Origin: an uncultured Eubacteriales bacterium
GTDB taxonomy: Bacteria > Bacillota > Clostridia > Oscillospirales > Oscillospiraceae
Direction of reading: 5' to 3'
NCBI GenBank assembly: GCA_900554275.1
Contig: USGS01000003.1
Coordinates: forward strand, 5,816 to 69,815
Length of the DNA: 64,000 nucleotides
In this document: positions 34,350 to 42,763 of the stretch, one piece after another
Layout: every line of letters begins with the position of its first letter
How positions within the stretch are numbered: position 1 is the first letter of the stretch
Program-made: the position numbers and the translations under genes
Notes under the pieces: model-generated
Told to the model about the DNA's origin: nothing
What the model saw: the letters and a program-made list of their open reading frames with translations, nothing else
Database searches by the model: none

Positions 34350-35093
34350 GTGAAGCTATGGGGTATCACCAACACGGGCCTTGTCCGCAGCGAGAATCAG
34401 GACGCCTACGCCGCCTTCGAGGCCGGCGGCTGTACCGCCGCCGTGGTCTGCGACGGTATGGGCGGCACCCACGGCGGCCGGGTGGCCAGCGCCATCGCCG
34501 TGGCCTGTTTCCAGCGTGAGATACAAAATGATCTGCGGGCGGATATGACCGCCGACCAGCTCCGTCATGTGATGTTGGCGGCCATCGCCGCCGCCAACGA
34601 CGCCATCCGCCGTGAGGCGGGGCGCAATGCGGATTACCGCCACATGGGCACGACGCTGGTCTGCGCGCTGGCCCGCCCCGACATGGCGCTCATCGCCAAT
34701 ATTGGCGACAGCCGCGCCTACCATATCACCCCGGAGGGCATCCGCCAGATCTCCCGCGACCACTCGGTGGTGGAGAGCATGGTGGCCAAGGGCGACATCA
34801 CGCCTCAGGAGGCCCGCCGCCATCCCAACCGCAACCTGATCACCCGGGCGCTGGGCCCGGACATCGACGCCAAGGCCGACACGTTTACGCTGCCCTGGCG
34901 CAGCGGGGAGTACATACTCCTCTGCACCGACGGACTGGTGAACACCGTGTCCGACCAGGAGATGCTGTTTGAAGTGCTGTACGACGGCGATGTGAACGGC
35001 TGCCTGGAGCATCTGCTGCAAATATCCCTCCAGCGGGGCGCGCCGGATAATATCACCGCCGTGCTGCTGCTGAATGACGAAGAAAGGAGTTGA
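34350..35093 (+). CDS. prpC: PP2C-type serine/threonine phosphatase PrpC/Stp
   Basis: A 247-residue PPM phosphatase. Metal-binding motifs: RSENQDAYAAFE, VVCDGMGGTHGG, NIGDSRAYHI, CTDGLVNTVSDQEM and GAPDNITAVLL. It removes phosphate from targets of the adjacent PASTA kinase. The start is GTG 34350 with GAAAAGGATG upstream, giving the usual MKLWGITNTGLVRSENQD. Its stop lies 5 nt before the kinase ATG. Confidence 0.93.
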   Translation: MKLWGITNTGLVRSENQDAYAAFEAGGCTAAVVCDGMGGTHGGRVASAIAVACFQREIQNDLRADMTADQLRHVMLAAIAAANDAIRREAGRNADYRHMGTTLVCALARPDMALIANIGDSRAYHITPEGIRQISRDHSVVESMVAKGDITPQEARRHPNRNLITRALGPDIDAKADTFTLPWRSGEYILLCTDGLVNTVSDQEMLFEVLYDGDVNGCLEHLLQISLQRGAPDNITAVLLLNDEERS

Positions 35094-35098
35094 CGACC

Positions 35099-37057
35099 AT
35101 GGATCAGTATATCGGAAAAATGCTGGACGACCGCTATGAAATACTGGAGCTGATCGGATCGGGCGGCATGGCTAACGTCTACAAGGCGCGCTGTCACCGG
35201 CTGAACCGTTTGGTCGCCATCAAGATACTCAAGAGCGACCTGGCGGAGAACGCCGACTTCCGCCGCCGCTTCCACGACGAGTCCCAGGCCGTGGCCCAGC
35301 TGAGCCACGCCAACATCGTCTCGGTATACGATGTGTCCACCAACCCGGACACGGAGTATATCGTCATGGAGCTCATTGACGGCATCACCCTCAAGCAATA
35401 TATGGAGCGCCGCGGCCGCATGGACTGGCGCGAGTCACTCCACTTCATCACCCAGATCATGCGCGGCCTGAGCCATGCCCACAGTCGGGGCATCATCCAC
35501 CGTGACATCAAGCCCCAGAACATCATGGTCCTGCGTGACGGCAGCGTGAAGGTGGCCGATTTCGGCATCGCCTGCCTTGCCAACGCCGGACAGACGCTGA
35601 CCCAGGAGGCTCTTGGCTCTGTCCACTATATCTCCCCGGAGCAGGCCCGGGGCGACCGGATCGACGCCCGATCCGACATCTATTCCGCCGGCGTGGTGCT
35701 GTACGAGATGCTCACGGGCCGCCTGCCCTTCGAGGGAGAGAGCGCCGTATCCGTGGCCATCCAGCACCTCAGCTCCGTGCCCCTCGCCCCCCGAGACATC
35801 GACCCCAGTATCCCCGAGCCGCTGGAGCTGATCTGCATGAAGGCCATGAACAGCGACCCCAACAAGCGCTATCCTACCGCCGACGCCATGCTGGCGGACC
35901 TGGAGAAGTTCCGCAAGGACCCGTCGGTGGATATGGACTATATCCGCCGCGAGCTGGACACGCCCTCCTCCGAGAGCGAGCCCACCATGCCGCTGCCCAC
36001 TTCTCAAGTGGCCTCCGCCGTGAAAAAGCGCTCTGCCGAGGCACGGCGCGACGACTACCGGGACGACGAGCCGCCCCGGCGTGATAAGAAGTCGCTGGCC
36101 ATCATCGTGGGTATCTTCGCGGCGGCGCTGGTGCTGGTGCTGCTGCTGTTCAAGCTGATTTTGGGCGATTTTGGCCCTGCCGGCAGCAACAAGAGCTACC
36201 CTGTCCCCGATGTGCGGGGCAAGACTGTGGAGGAAGCCCAGCTCATGGATGAGGTGAAGGACATCTTCTACATCGAGGTGGTGGGCACCCGGGTGACAGA
36301 CCAGTATGAGCCGGGTCAGATCGTGGAGCAGGACCCCACCGCCGGCAAGACCCGCAAGAGCAACCTGGTCATTCAGGTCTATGTGGCGGAAGCGCCGGAA
36401 AAGGAATATATGAAGAACGTGGTGGGCATGGAGTACCGCCAGGCCCGGGTGCTGCTGGGCGACATGGGGCTGGAGCTTGCGTTCCAGCCGGTGTATGAGA
36501 TGTCTGACAAATATCCCACCGACGTGGTGGTATCCACCGAGCCGGCGGCGGATCAGCCCCTGACAAAGGGCCAGACCGTCATTCTCCACATCAGCACCGG
36601 CCCGGAGACAGTGACCGTTCCCACCTTCACCGGCATGAATATCTCCAACGCCATCCACGACGCCCAGGACCTGGGCCTGACCATTGGCGAGATCACCTAC
36701 GACCCGTACAACTTCGAGCCTGCCGGCACGGTGGTCCATCAGGACATTGAGCCGAAAACGGTGGTGGACGGCGGTACGCGGATCAGCTTCACCGTCAGTG
36801 GCAGTGAAAACGAGTCCACGGCCCTGCACACCAAGGTGGTGGAGTTCACCATGCCCACCGGCTGGGAGGGCATGGTCAAGGTGGAGTTTGAGCAGGACGG
36901 CGCCGTGGTGGACAGCCAGTATCTCAGCGCTACCATGGGGACGATCAGCTATACCTTCTCCGGTGTGGCCGGCACGGGCGCTACCGTCTGCGCTTACTTC
37001 ACCAATGTGGAGACAGATACCACTATCGTTTCCCCCGCCCAGGAGATACGCTTTTGA
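35099..37057 (+). CDS. prkC: PASTA-domain serine/threonine kinase PrkC/StkP
   Basis: A 652-residue transmembrane kinase. Kinase domain at ~10-270: GSGGMANVYKA glycine loop, Lys42 in VAIKIL, HRDIKPQN catalytic loop, KVADFGIACL, YISPEQARG. A basic juxtamembrane stretch precedes the transmembrane helix (about residues 338-358). Outside are three PASTA repeats (about 366-430, 435-500, 505-570) and a C-terminal ~80-residue beta-rich extension. PASTA domains sense muropeptides or lipid II. ATG 35099 was taken because AAAGGAG is 9 nt upstream. It pairs with the phosphatase gene immediately before, and the GTPase gene rsgA starts inside its stop. Confidence 0.95.
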   Translation: MDQYIGKMLDDRYEILELIGSGGMANVYKARCHRLNRLVAIKILKSDLAENADFRRRFHDESQAVAQLSHANIVSVYDVSTNPDTEYIVMELIDGITLKQYMERRGRMDWRESLHFITQIMRGLSHAHSRGIIHRDIKPQNIMVLRDGSVKVADFGIACLANAGQTLTQEALGSVHYISPEQARGDRIDARSDIYSAGVVLYEMLTGRLPFEGESAVSVAIQHLSSVPLAPRDIDPSIPEPLELICMKAMNSDPNKRYPTADAMLADLEKFRKDPSVDMDYIRRELDTPSSESEPTMPLPTSQVASAVKKRSAEARRDDYRDDEPPRRDKKSLAIIVGIFAAALVLVLLLFKLILGDFGPAGSNKSYPVPDVRGKTVEEAQLMDEVKDIFYIEVVGTRVTDQYEPGQIVEQDPTAGKTRKSNLVIQVYVAEAPEKEYMKNVVGMEYRQARVLLGDMGLELAFQPVYEMSDKYPTDVVVSTEPAADQPLTKGQTVILHISTGPETVTVPTFTGMNISNAIHDAQDLGLTIGEITYDPYNFEPAGTVVHQDIEPKTVVDGGTRISFTVSGSENESTALHTKVVEFTMPTGWEGMVKVEFEQDGAVVDSQYLSATMGTISYTFSGVAGTGATVCAYFTNVETDTTIVSPAQEIRF

Positions 37058-37938
37058 GCCGGGGGCGCATTGAAAAAGCCCTCAGCGGCTTCTACTATGT
37101 GAATACCGGCGGCGGGACGCTCCAGTGCCGCGCCCGGGGCAAATTCCGCCGCGAGGGCCTCAGCCCCTTGGTGGGCGACTGGGTGCAGGTTCGGGAGCTG
37201 GGCAACGGCGAGGGCTTTGTGGAGGCGGTGGAGGAGCGCCGCAACCAGTTTGCCCGCCCCGCCGCCGCCAACATCGACCAGCTGGTGATCCTGGCCTCAG
37301 CGGCCATACCGGTGACAGAGCCGTACCTCATCGACCGCATCGCCTCCATCGCCGCCCTGAAGGGCTGTCAGGTGCTGCTGTGCCTGAACAAGTGCGACCT
37401 GGACAGCGCCGACGCGCTGTACGACATTTACAGCCGCTCCGCCATCCCCGTTCTCCGTGTCAGCGCCGTCACCGGCCAGGGGCTGGACGCGCTGCGTGAT
37501 GCCATACGCGGCAAGCTCAGCGCCTTCACCGGCAACTCCGGCGTGGGAAAGTCCAGCGTGCTGAACGCGCTGCTGCCGTCCCTGGACCTGCCGGTGGGGG
37601 AGGTCAGCAAGGCCCTGGGCCGCGGCCGCCATACCACCCGCCATGTGGAGCTGTTCTCCCTGGGGGAGGACACCTATATCATCGACACCCCCGGCTTCTC
37701 ATCCTTCGACACGGCGGAGATGGACCTGGCGCTGAAGCAGCACCTGCCGGAGACGTTCCCCGAGTTCGCACCCTATGTGGATGACTGCCGCTTCACCGGC
37801 TGCACCCATATCAAGGAAAAGGGCTGCCGCGTGCTGCAGGCCGTGAAGGACGGCCTGATCCCCGTCAGCCGCCACCGCAGCTACGTCCGTCTCTTCGATG
37901 AGCTGAAGGACGTGAAGGAATGGCAGCAGAAAAAATAA
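37054..37938 (+). CDS. rsgA: Ribosome small-subunit GTPase RsgA
   Basis: A 294-residue circularly permuted GTPase starting at TTG 37054, which overlaps the prkC stop; AGGAG lies just before. An N-terminal OB fold is followed by LNKCDLDSAD (G4), SAVTGQGLD (G5), FTGNSGVGKSSVLNALL (G1) and DTPGFSSFD (G3). The C-terminal zinc-binding part is CRFTGCTHIKEKGC with a neighbouring His. RsgA checks maturation of the 30S decoding centre. It ends the operon at a strong terminator. Confidence 0.95.
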   Translation: MSRGRIEKALSGFYYVNTGGGTLQCRARGKFRREGLSPLVGDWVQVRELGNGEGFVEAVEERRNQFARPAAANIDQLVILASAAIPVTEPYLIDRIASIAALKGCQVLLCLNKCDLDSADALYDIYSRSAIPVLRVSAVTGQGLDALRDAIRGKLSAFTGNSGVGKSSVLNALLPSLDLPVGEVSKALGRGRHTTRHVELFSLGEDTYIIDTPGFSSFDTAEMDLALKQHLPETFPEFAPYVDDCRFTGCTHIKEKGCRVLQAVKDGLIPVSRHRSYVRLFDELKDVKEWQQKK

Positions 37939-37947
37939 AAGCCAAAA

Positions 37948-37987
37948 CGGAAGGAGCACCCCATCCCGGGTACTCCTTCCGCTTTTT
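37948..37987 (+). terminator. Terminator of the yicC-rsgA operon
   Basis: CGGAAGGAGCACCC (37948-37961) pairs with GGGTACTCCTTCCG (37968-37981) with one mismatch, followed by CTTTTT. Confidence 0.9.
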
Positions 37988-37993
37988 GGTATC

Positions 37994-38017
37994 CAAAACG
38001 CCACCCTTCCGGGTGGC
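37994..38017 (-). terminator. Terminator of the pilin-like gene
   Basis: GCCACCC (38000-38006), TTCC, GGGTGGC (38011-38017). On the minus strand it is followed by GTTTTGG; on the + strand by TTTTG. Confidence 0.7.
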
Positions 38018-38032
38018 TTTTGTGTCGCGGCG

Positions 38033-38431
38033 CTACGCACCGAAAGTATAGGAACAGTCATGATAATGCGTCATGCACATATAGTGGACCTGATAGCCCG
38101 ACGTTGTGTCCTGAACCGCATCCTCCGGGCGAATTACGATAACTCTGCCCACCTTCAGCTTTATGGTTGTGCCGTCAGGATACTTGATCTCGTCCGAGCC
38201 ACGCAAATCCGACGTAACACCGATCCCTGGCAGATACTTTCCCGTACTCATGTAATCCGCCTGCAAATAGGCGAAATACGCCCGCACATTGGCCACGTCC
38301 GCCATCTCCTGGCTTTTGTGTACGTTTTTGCTGATGACAGGGATGGCCACCGCCGCCAACACGGCGATCACCGCCACCACGATCAGCATCTCCATCAAAG
38401 TAAATCCGCTTTGTTTTTTCTCTGTGCGCAT
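38033..38431 (-). CDS. Type IV pilin-like (prepilin) protein
   Basis: A 132-residue prepilin. It has a short basic leader ending KKQSG, then FTLMEMLIVVAVIAVLAAVAIPVI: the type III signal with cleavage after Gly9, Glu at position 5 of the mature protein and a hydrophobic helix of ~20 residues. The globular part is short and has two Cys near the end (YMCMTHYHDCSYTF) that could form a disulfide. AAGGTGG precedes the ATG on the minus strand. No pilus assembly ATPase, platform protein or prepilin peptidase is in the window, so it is a lone minor-pilin or pseudopilin relying on machinery elsewhere. Confidence 0.85.
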   Translation of the reverse strand: MRTEKKQSGFTLMEMLIVVAVIAVLAAVAIPVISKNVHKSQEMADVANVRAYFAYLQADYMSTGKYLPGIGVTSDLRGSDEIKYPDGTTIKLKVGRVIVIRPEDAVQDTTSGYQVHYMCMTHYHDCSYTFGA

Positions 38432-38488
38432 AAAACCACCTTGGATTGTAAAAACCGCTACTTGTCCGTTACTTCTTATGTAGCAAGA

Positions 38489-38511
38489 AAACCACTCCAA
38501 GGGAGTGATTT
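38489..38511 (-). terminator. Terminator of tRNA-Pro
   Basis: On the minus strand AAATCACTCC, a 3-4 nt loop, GGAGTGGTTT followed by TCTT; about 10 nt after the tRNA CCA end. Confidence 0.75.
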
Positions 38512-38519
38512 TCTCACTA

Positions 38520-38595
38520 TGGTCGGAGTGGGGGGACTTGAACCCCCGGCCTCTTGGTCCCGAACCAAGCGCGCTACCAACTGCGCTACACCCCG
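38520..38595 (-). tRNA. tRNA-Pro (anticodon CGG)
   Basis: Reads on the minus strand as CGGGGTGTAGCGCAG...; the acceptor stem CGGGGTG pairs with CACTCCG (one G-U). The anticodon arm is CTTGG-TTCGGGA-CCAAG, giving anticodon CGG. The T arm is CCGGGGGTTCAAGTCCC. The discriminator is A, and the CCA end is encoded. It decodes CCG and has a consensus promoter and its own terminator. Confidence 0.97.
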
Positions 38596-38606
38596 TCAGC
38601 CGTTCC

Positions 38607-38635
38607 ATTATATGGCCTAACGCCGCCGCTGTCAA
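38607..38635 (-). promoter_or_regulatory. Consensus promoter of tRNA-Pro
   Basis: Minus strand TTGACA (38630-38635), 17 nt, TATAAT (38607-38612): a perfect sigma-70/SigA promoter, with the -10 ending about 11 nt before the tRNA 5' end. Confidence 0.9.
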
Positions 38636-38652
38636 GGAAAATTTCCTTGACA
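38630..38652. repeat. Perfect palindrome containing two outward TTGACA boxes
   Basis: TGTCAAGGAAA-A-TTTCCTTGACA: 11-nt perfect arms with a one-base centre. The left arm is the -35 of the tRNA promoter; the right arm gives a TTGACA on the + strand, but no -10 follows it at normal spacing. Possible protein-binding dyad. Confidence 0.75.
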
Positions 38653-38723
38653 TACAAATTTCTCTCCTGCCGTCTAACCCGTCCCGCCGCCGCATATCCT
38701 GTGCCAAAAGGAGGTGTCCCGTC

Positions 38724-39569
38724 ATGCCCCAGCGAACCGCGTATGCAGGCCGCCGCGTGGCCCGCCGAACCCCGCCCCGCCGCCCCAGCCGCCCCGTATC
38801 GCCCCAGCCCCGCCCCGCCGCCGCAAAAACGCGGCCCAAAGCGCCGCCCGCCGCCTCGCCGCAGAGCAAGCGCCGCCTGTGGCAGCTGACGGTGTCCGCC
38901 GCGCTGCTGCTGGCGGTCATCGCCGTGAAATTTCTCGCCCCCGCCACGCTGGACCGTTACCGTGCCGCGCTGCTGGACCTGCTGGGCGCGGACACCGATT
39001 TCGTGGAGGTGTTCTCCGCCGCAGGCCACGCCTTCTCCGGGGACGGCGCGCTGTCCGACGCCCTGAACGACGCCTACACCGCCGTGTTTGGCCCGTCCCG
39101 GGTGCAGTCGATGCCCACCGCCGCCGTGTCCCGCACCGACGCCCTGCCCGCCGATGTGGATATGCTCCAGCAGGTGCTGGGCTTCGACTACGCACCCCCC
39201 GTCACCGGCACGATCACATCGCTCTTCGGCTGCCGCAGCGATCCATTGGAGAGCGACGGCCGCTTCCATTACGGCCTGGACATCGCGGGGGAGGAGGGGA
39301 CGGTGATCTCCGCCTTTGCCGCCGGGACGGTCACTGCCGTGGCGGACAGCAGCGACCTGGGCCGCTACGTCACCGTTACTCACCCCAATGGCTATGAGAC
39401 ACTCTACGCCCATTGCAGCAAGATTACCGCCTCCTCCGGCCAGAAGGTGGCCCTGGGTGACCCCATTGCCGAGATGGGCAGCACAGGCCGGGTCACCGGC
39501 ACACACCTGCACTTCGAGCTGCACCGTGACACGGTGTTCCTGAACCCCATTTATTATGTGGCGGCCTGA
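38724..39569 (+). CDS. M23 (LytM) peptidase-domain membrane protein, SpoIVFA-like by context
   Basis: A 281-residue protein: an Arg/Pro/Ala-rich cytoplasmic N-terminus (~50 residues), a transmembrane helix (about 52-70, LWQLTVSAALLLAVIAVKFL), a spacer, and a C-terminal LytM domain. The domain keeps the zinc-binding residues (HYGLDIAGEEGT and GTHLHFEL), so unlike Bacillus SpoIVFA it may be catalytically able. AAAGGAGG fixes the ATG at 38724. The next gene overlaps it and encodes an M50 protease of SpoIVFB type. That pairing is the basis for the SpoIVFA-like assignment, in which this protein would hold the protease in check in the outer forespore membrane. It could instead be an ordinary endopeptidase. 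Confidence 0.75.
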   Translation: MPQRTAYAGRRVARRTPPRRPSRPVSPQPRPAAAKTRPKAPPAASPQSKRRLWQLTVSAALLLAVIAVKFLAPATLDRYRAALLDLLGADTDFVEVFSAAGHAFSGDGALSDALNDAYTAVFGPSRVQSMPTAAVSRTDALPADVDMLQQVLGFDYAPPVTGTITSLFGCRSDPLESDGRFHYGLDIAGEEGTVISAFAAGTVTAVADSSDLGRYVTVTHPNGYETLYAHCSKITASSGQKVALGDPIAEMGSTGRVTGTHLHFELHRDTVFLNPIYYVAA

Positions 39570-40164
39570 CGCCCTGCGGGTCAAGCCCTCCGGACTGCTG
39601 CTGGCGGCGGCGTTCCTGCTGCTGTCCCGCTCCTGGCTGCTGCCCGCGTCGCTGTTCACCGCCGCCGCCTGCCATGAGCTGGCCCATTGGCTGACGCTCC
39701 GTGCCCTCCACGCGCCGCCCCGGACGCTGATCCTGTCCGCCTCCGGCGCGTCGATGTATGTCCCCAGCCTCGCCCGCCTGTCCTACGGCGGCGAGCTGCT
39801 GGCCGTGGCCGCCGGGCCGGTGTGCAACCTGCTGCTGTGGGTACTGCTGTCCCTGCTGTCTGTGGACGCTCTGGCCGTGTTCGCCGGCGCAAATCTGCTG
39901 CTGGGCGCGCTGAACCTGCTGCCGGTGCGGCCTATGGACGGAGGCCGTATCCTGTGGCTGCTGACGGCTCTTTTCACCGAGCCCTACACCGCCGACCGCG
40001 TGGCCGCCCTGGTGGGCGCTGTTACCGGTTTGGCACTGCTGTCCCTGTGCCTGTATCTGACGGCCAGCACCGGCGGCGGACTGTTCCTGCTGCCCGGCGC
40101 GCTGTGGCTGGCTGCAAAAGGGGTCTTGCCAAACGGCGCAAAACCGGCTAAAATAAATTGTTAA
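39556..40164 (+). CDS. spoIVFB: M50 site-2 protease, SpoIVFB-like
   Basis: A 202-residue polytopic protease. The zinc motif HELAH lies inside a hydrophobic helix near residue 38 (AACHELAHWLTL), and the third ligand motif is LLPVRPMDGGRIL near residue 125. It is the size of SpoIVFB without a CBS domain. In sporulating Bacillota SpoIVFB cuts pro-sigma K within the mother-cell membrane. It overlaps the M23 gene by 14 nt with no clear RBS, indicating translational coupling. The assignment as SpoIVFB rather than another small M50 protease rests on size and partner. Confidence 0.78.
   Translation: MWRPDALRVKPSGLLLAAAFLLLSRSWLLPASLFTAAACHELAHWLTLRALHAPPRTLILSASGASMYVPSLARLSYGGELLAVAAGPVCNLLLWVLLSLLSVDALAVFAGANLLLGALNLLPVRPMDGGRILWLLTALFTEPYTADRVAALVGAVTGLALLSLCLYLTASTGGGLFLLPGALWLAAKGVLPNGAKPAKINC
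40126..40154 (+). promoter_or_regulatory. Promoter for the radical SAM operon inside the spoIVFB 3' end
   Basis: TTGCCA (40126-40131), 17 nt, TAAAAT (40149-40154). The -35 and most of the spacer are coding sequence of the upstream gene. Confidence 0.55.
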
Positions 40165-40194
40165 GCATTACGACAGATGATTGAGGAAAAACAC

Positions 40195-42027
40195 ATGGAC
40201 AAACGACTGGAACGCATCCTGCCCCGGGTGCAGAAGCCCGCCCGCTACGTGGGCGGCGAATATAACGCCGTTCTGAAGGACAAGACCGAGATCGACACCC
40301 GCATCGCCTTCTGTTTCCCCGATACCTACGAGATCGGTATGTCCAACCTGGGTATGCGCATTCTCTACGGCGTCATGAACGAGATGGACGGCGTGTGGTG
40401 CGAGCGCGTGTTTGCCCCCTGGGGCGACATGGAGGAGGAGCTGCGCAAGGCGGATATGCCCCTGTTCGCGCTGGAATCCGGCGACCCCATCACGGATTTT
40501 GACATCGTGGCCTTCTCCGTAGGCTACGAGATGGCCTTCACCGCCATTTTGAATATGCTGGACCTGGCCCATATCCCGCTCCACGCCTCGGAGCGTACCG
40601 GACTGACCCCCCTGGTCATTGCCGGCGGCACGGCCATGTATAACGCCGAGCCCATTGCCGACTTTATCGACCTTGTCAGTCTGGGCGAGGGCGAGGATCT
40701 GACCGTAGAGCTGGTGGAGCTGTACCGCACCGCCCGCCGGGAGGGCTGGAGCAAGCCGCAGTTCCTCCGGGCCGCCGCCCAGCTGGACGGCGTGTACGTC
40801 CCCAGCCTGTACGATGTCACGTACCACGAGGACGGCACGGTGTCCGCCATCACTCCGAAGGACGGTGCGCCCGCTAAAGTCACCAAGCGCATCGTCCACG
40901 ACATGGACAAGTCCTATTTCCCCGTCAAGACCATCGTCCCCAGCACGGAGATCGTGCAGGACCGTGTGACGCTGGAGCTGTTCCGCGGCTGTATCCGGGG
41001 CTGCCGGTTCTGTCAGGCGGGCTACGTCTACCGCCCGGTGCGCAGCCGCAGCCGCGACCTCTGCGCCGACTACTGCGTCCGCTCCTGCGACGACACCGGC
41101 TATCAGGAGGTCACCCTGTCCAGCCTGTCCACCAGCGACTACCCGCCCCTCACTGCCCTGTGCGATGAGCTGGAGGGGTTCTGCGATCAGCGCCACATCA
41201 GCCTGTCCCTGCCCAGCCTTCGGGCAGACAACTTCTCCATGGAGCTGATGCAGCGCCTGGCCAAGGGCCGCAAGACCGGCCTGACCTTCGCGCCGGAGGC
41301 CGGCACCCAGCGGCTGCGGGACGTGATCAACAAGAACGTGACGCTGGACGACCTGCTGCAAAGCTGCCGCACCGCCTTTGCCGGCGGGTACAGCGCCGTG
41401 AAGCTGTACTTCATGCTGGGTCTGCCCACGGAGACGGATGAGGATGTGCTGGGCATCGCCGACGTGGCCGCCCGTGTCATGCACGCCTGGCGTGAGAGCG
41501 CTCAGAACAAGCAGCGCGGCGTCCGCATCACCGTGTCCACCAGCTGGTTCGTGCCCAAGCCCCACACCGCCTTCCAGTGGGAGGCGCAGATCTCCAAGGA
41601 GGAGTACGAGCGCCGTGTCCAGCTTCTGCGGGAGGCCATCACCACCAAGACCGTCACCTATAACTGGCACGACTCCGACACCAGCTTCCTGGAGGCCGTC
41701 CTGGCCCGGGGCGACCGCCGCCTGGGCCGTGTGCTGGAGACAGCGTGGCGCAAGGGCGCGCACCTGGATGCCTGGGAGGAGTATTTCTCCCTGGACCGCT
41801 GGCTGGAGGCCTTTGACGAGTGCGGCCTTGACCCCCATTTCTATGCCAACCGCGTCCGCAGCGAGGACGAGCTGCTGCCCTGGAGCATGATCTCCTCCGG
41901 CGTCACCGACGCATACCTGAAGCGGGAGCGCCATCAGGCCTATGCATCCGTCACCACGCCGGACTGCCGCACCCACTGCAATGGCTGCGGTGCAAATTTA
42001 CTGGTAGGAGGGAAATGCGATGTCTAA
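40195..42027 (+). CDS. B12-binding-type radical SAM protein (TIGR03960 family)
   Basis: A 610-residue protein. The N-terminal cobalamin-binding-like Rossmann region (about residues 30-190, TRIAFCFPDTYEIGMSNLGMRIL, DIVAFSVGYEMAF, PLVIAGGTAMYNAEPIADFIDLVSLGEGE) precedes a radical SAM core with LELFRGCIRGCRFCQAGYVYRPVR (CxxxCxxC). A C-terminal region ends in CRTHCNGCGANL. The family is conserved in Bacillota, always beside a DUF2344 protein as here. Its reaction is unknown; tRNA or rRNA modification is suspected. ATG 40195 was preferred over 40177 because TGAGGAAA is well placed only for the former. Confidence 0.88.
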   Translation: MDKRLERILPRVQKPARYVGGEYNAVLKDKTEIDTRIAFCFPDTYEIGMSNLGMRILYGVMNEMDGVWCERVFAPWGDMEEELRKADMPLFALESGDPITDFDIVAFSVGYEMAFTAILNMLDLAHIPLHASERTGLTPLVIAGGTAMYNAEPIADFIDLVSLGEGEDLTVELVELYRTARREGWSKPQFLRAAAQLDGVYVPSLYDVTYHEDGTVSAITPKDGAPAKVTKRIVHDMDKSYFPVKTIVPSTEIVQDRVTLELFRGCIRGCRFCQAGYVYRPVRSRSRDLCADYCVRSCDDTGYQEVTLSSLSTSDYPPLTALCDELEGFCDQRHISLSLPSLRADNFSMELMQRLAKGRKTGLTFAPEAGTQRLRDVINKNVTLDDLLQSCRTAFAGGYSAVKLYFMLGLPTETDEDVLGIADVAARVMHAWRESAQNKQRGVRITVSTSWFVPKPHTAFQWEAQISKEEYERRVQLLREAITTKTVTYNWHDSDTSFLEAVLARGDRRLGRVLETAWRKGAHLDAWEEYFSLDRWLEAFDECGLDPHFYANRVRSEDELLPWSMISSGVTDAYLKRERHQAYASVTTPDCRTHCNGCGANLLVGGKCDV

Positions 42028-42682
42028 GCTGCGTCTGCTGTTCATCAAGGAGGCCCAGGCGTCCTATATTTCCCATTTGGATCTCCTCCGCACGTTCCAG
42101 CGCGCCTTTCCCCGCACGGAACTGGACATCAAGCATTCCCAGGGCTATCACCCCCATCCCATCATCTCCATTGTTCTGCCATTGCCGGTGGGCCAGTCCA
42201 GCGACTGTGAGCTGCTGGATTTTGAGGTCACCCAGGACACCGACGGCCGCGGCATCGCGGATAAGCTGAACACCGGAATGCCCGCCGGACTGCGGGTGCT
42301 GGACTGCTATCCTGCCGCCCGCCCCATCCGCGACCTGGCCTGGCTTCGAGCGGACGTGACCTTTGAGTACGACAACGGCGTGCCGGAGAACACCGCCGCC
42401 CGCATCACGGAGCTGCTGCGCCGCCCGGAGCTGGTCATCCAAAAGCGCACCAAGCGGAAAGATCTTGCGGACGTAGACATCGCACCCATGATAAGAGAGG
42501 TTTTCTTTACAGAGGGGGAGGGGATCGTCACCGGCACGGTGACGGTGCAGGCCCAAAATCCCGGCCTGAACCCCCAGCTGCTGGAGAAGGCCGTCGCCCG
42601 TTACCTTCCCGACCTGACCCCGGACTTCACCCGCATCCGCCGCCGCGCCATTTTGGATGCCGACGGCCGCAATTTCCGCTGA
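42020..42682 (+). CDS. DUF2344 radical SAM-associated protein (TIGR03936 family)
   Basis: A 220-residue protein that begins KLRLLFIKEAQASYISHLDLLRTFQRAF and LDIKHSQGYHPHPIISI, the family hallmark. In other species the same domain is fused to the C-terminus of the radical SAM protein encoded just upstream, which supports a physical partnership. The gene overlaps its partner by 8 nt. Function unknown. Confidence 0.87.
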   Translation: MSKLRLLFIKEAQASYISHLDLLRTFQRAFPRTELDIKHSQGYHPHPIISIVLPLPVGQSSDCELLDFEVTQDTDGRGIADKLNTGMPAGLRVLDCYPAARPIRDLAWLRADVTFEYDNGVPENTAARITELLRRPELVIQKRTKRKDLADVDIAPMIREVFFTEGEGIVTGTVTVQAQNPGLNPQLLEKAVARYLPDLTPDFTRIRRRAILDADGRNFR

Positions 42683-42718
42683 ACGGCCCAAAATCACTGA
42701 AAAATATCAAATTTCCCC

Positions 42719-42747
42719 TTGCATTTCCTGCTTTTCTATGATATTCT
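42719..42747 (+). promoter_or_regulatory. Promoter of rplS
   Basis: TTGCAT (42719-42724), 17 nt, TATTCT (42742-42747). It leaves a ~95-nt structured leader before the gene. Confidence 0.75.
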
Positions 42748-42763
42748 ATCATGGCGTGAAAAG

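Noticed and set aside
38647..38680. TTGACA at 38647 as a promoter for the M23 gene
   Set aside because: No acceptable -10 at 15-19 nt; it is better explained as the second half of the palindrome.
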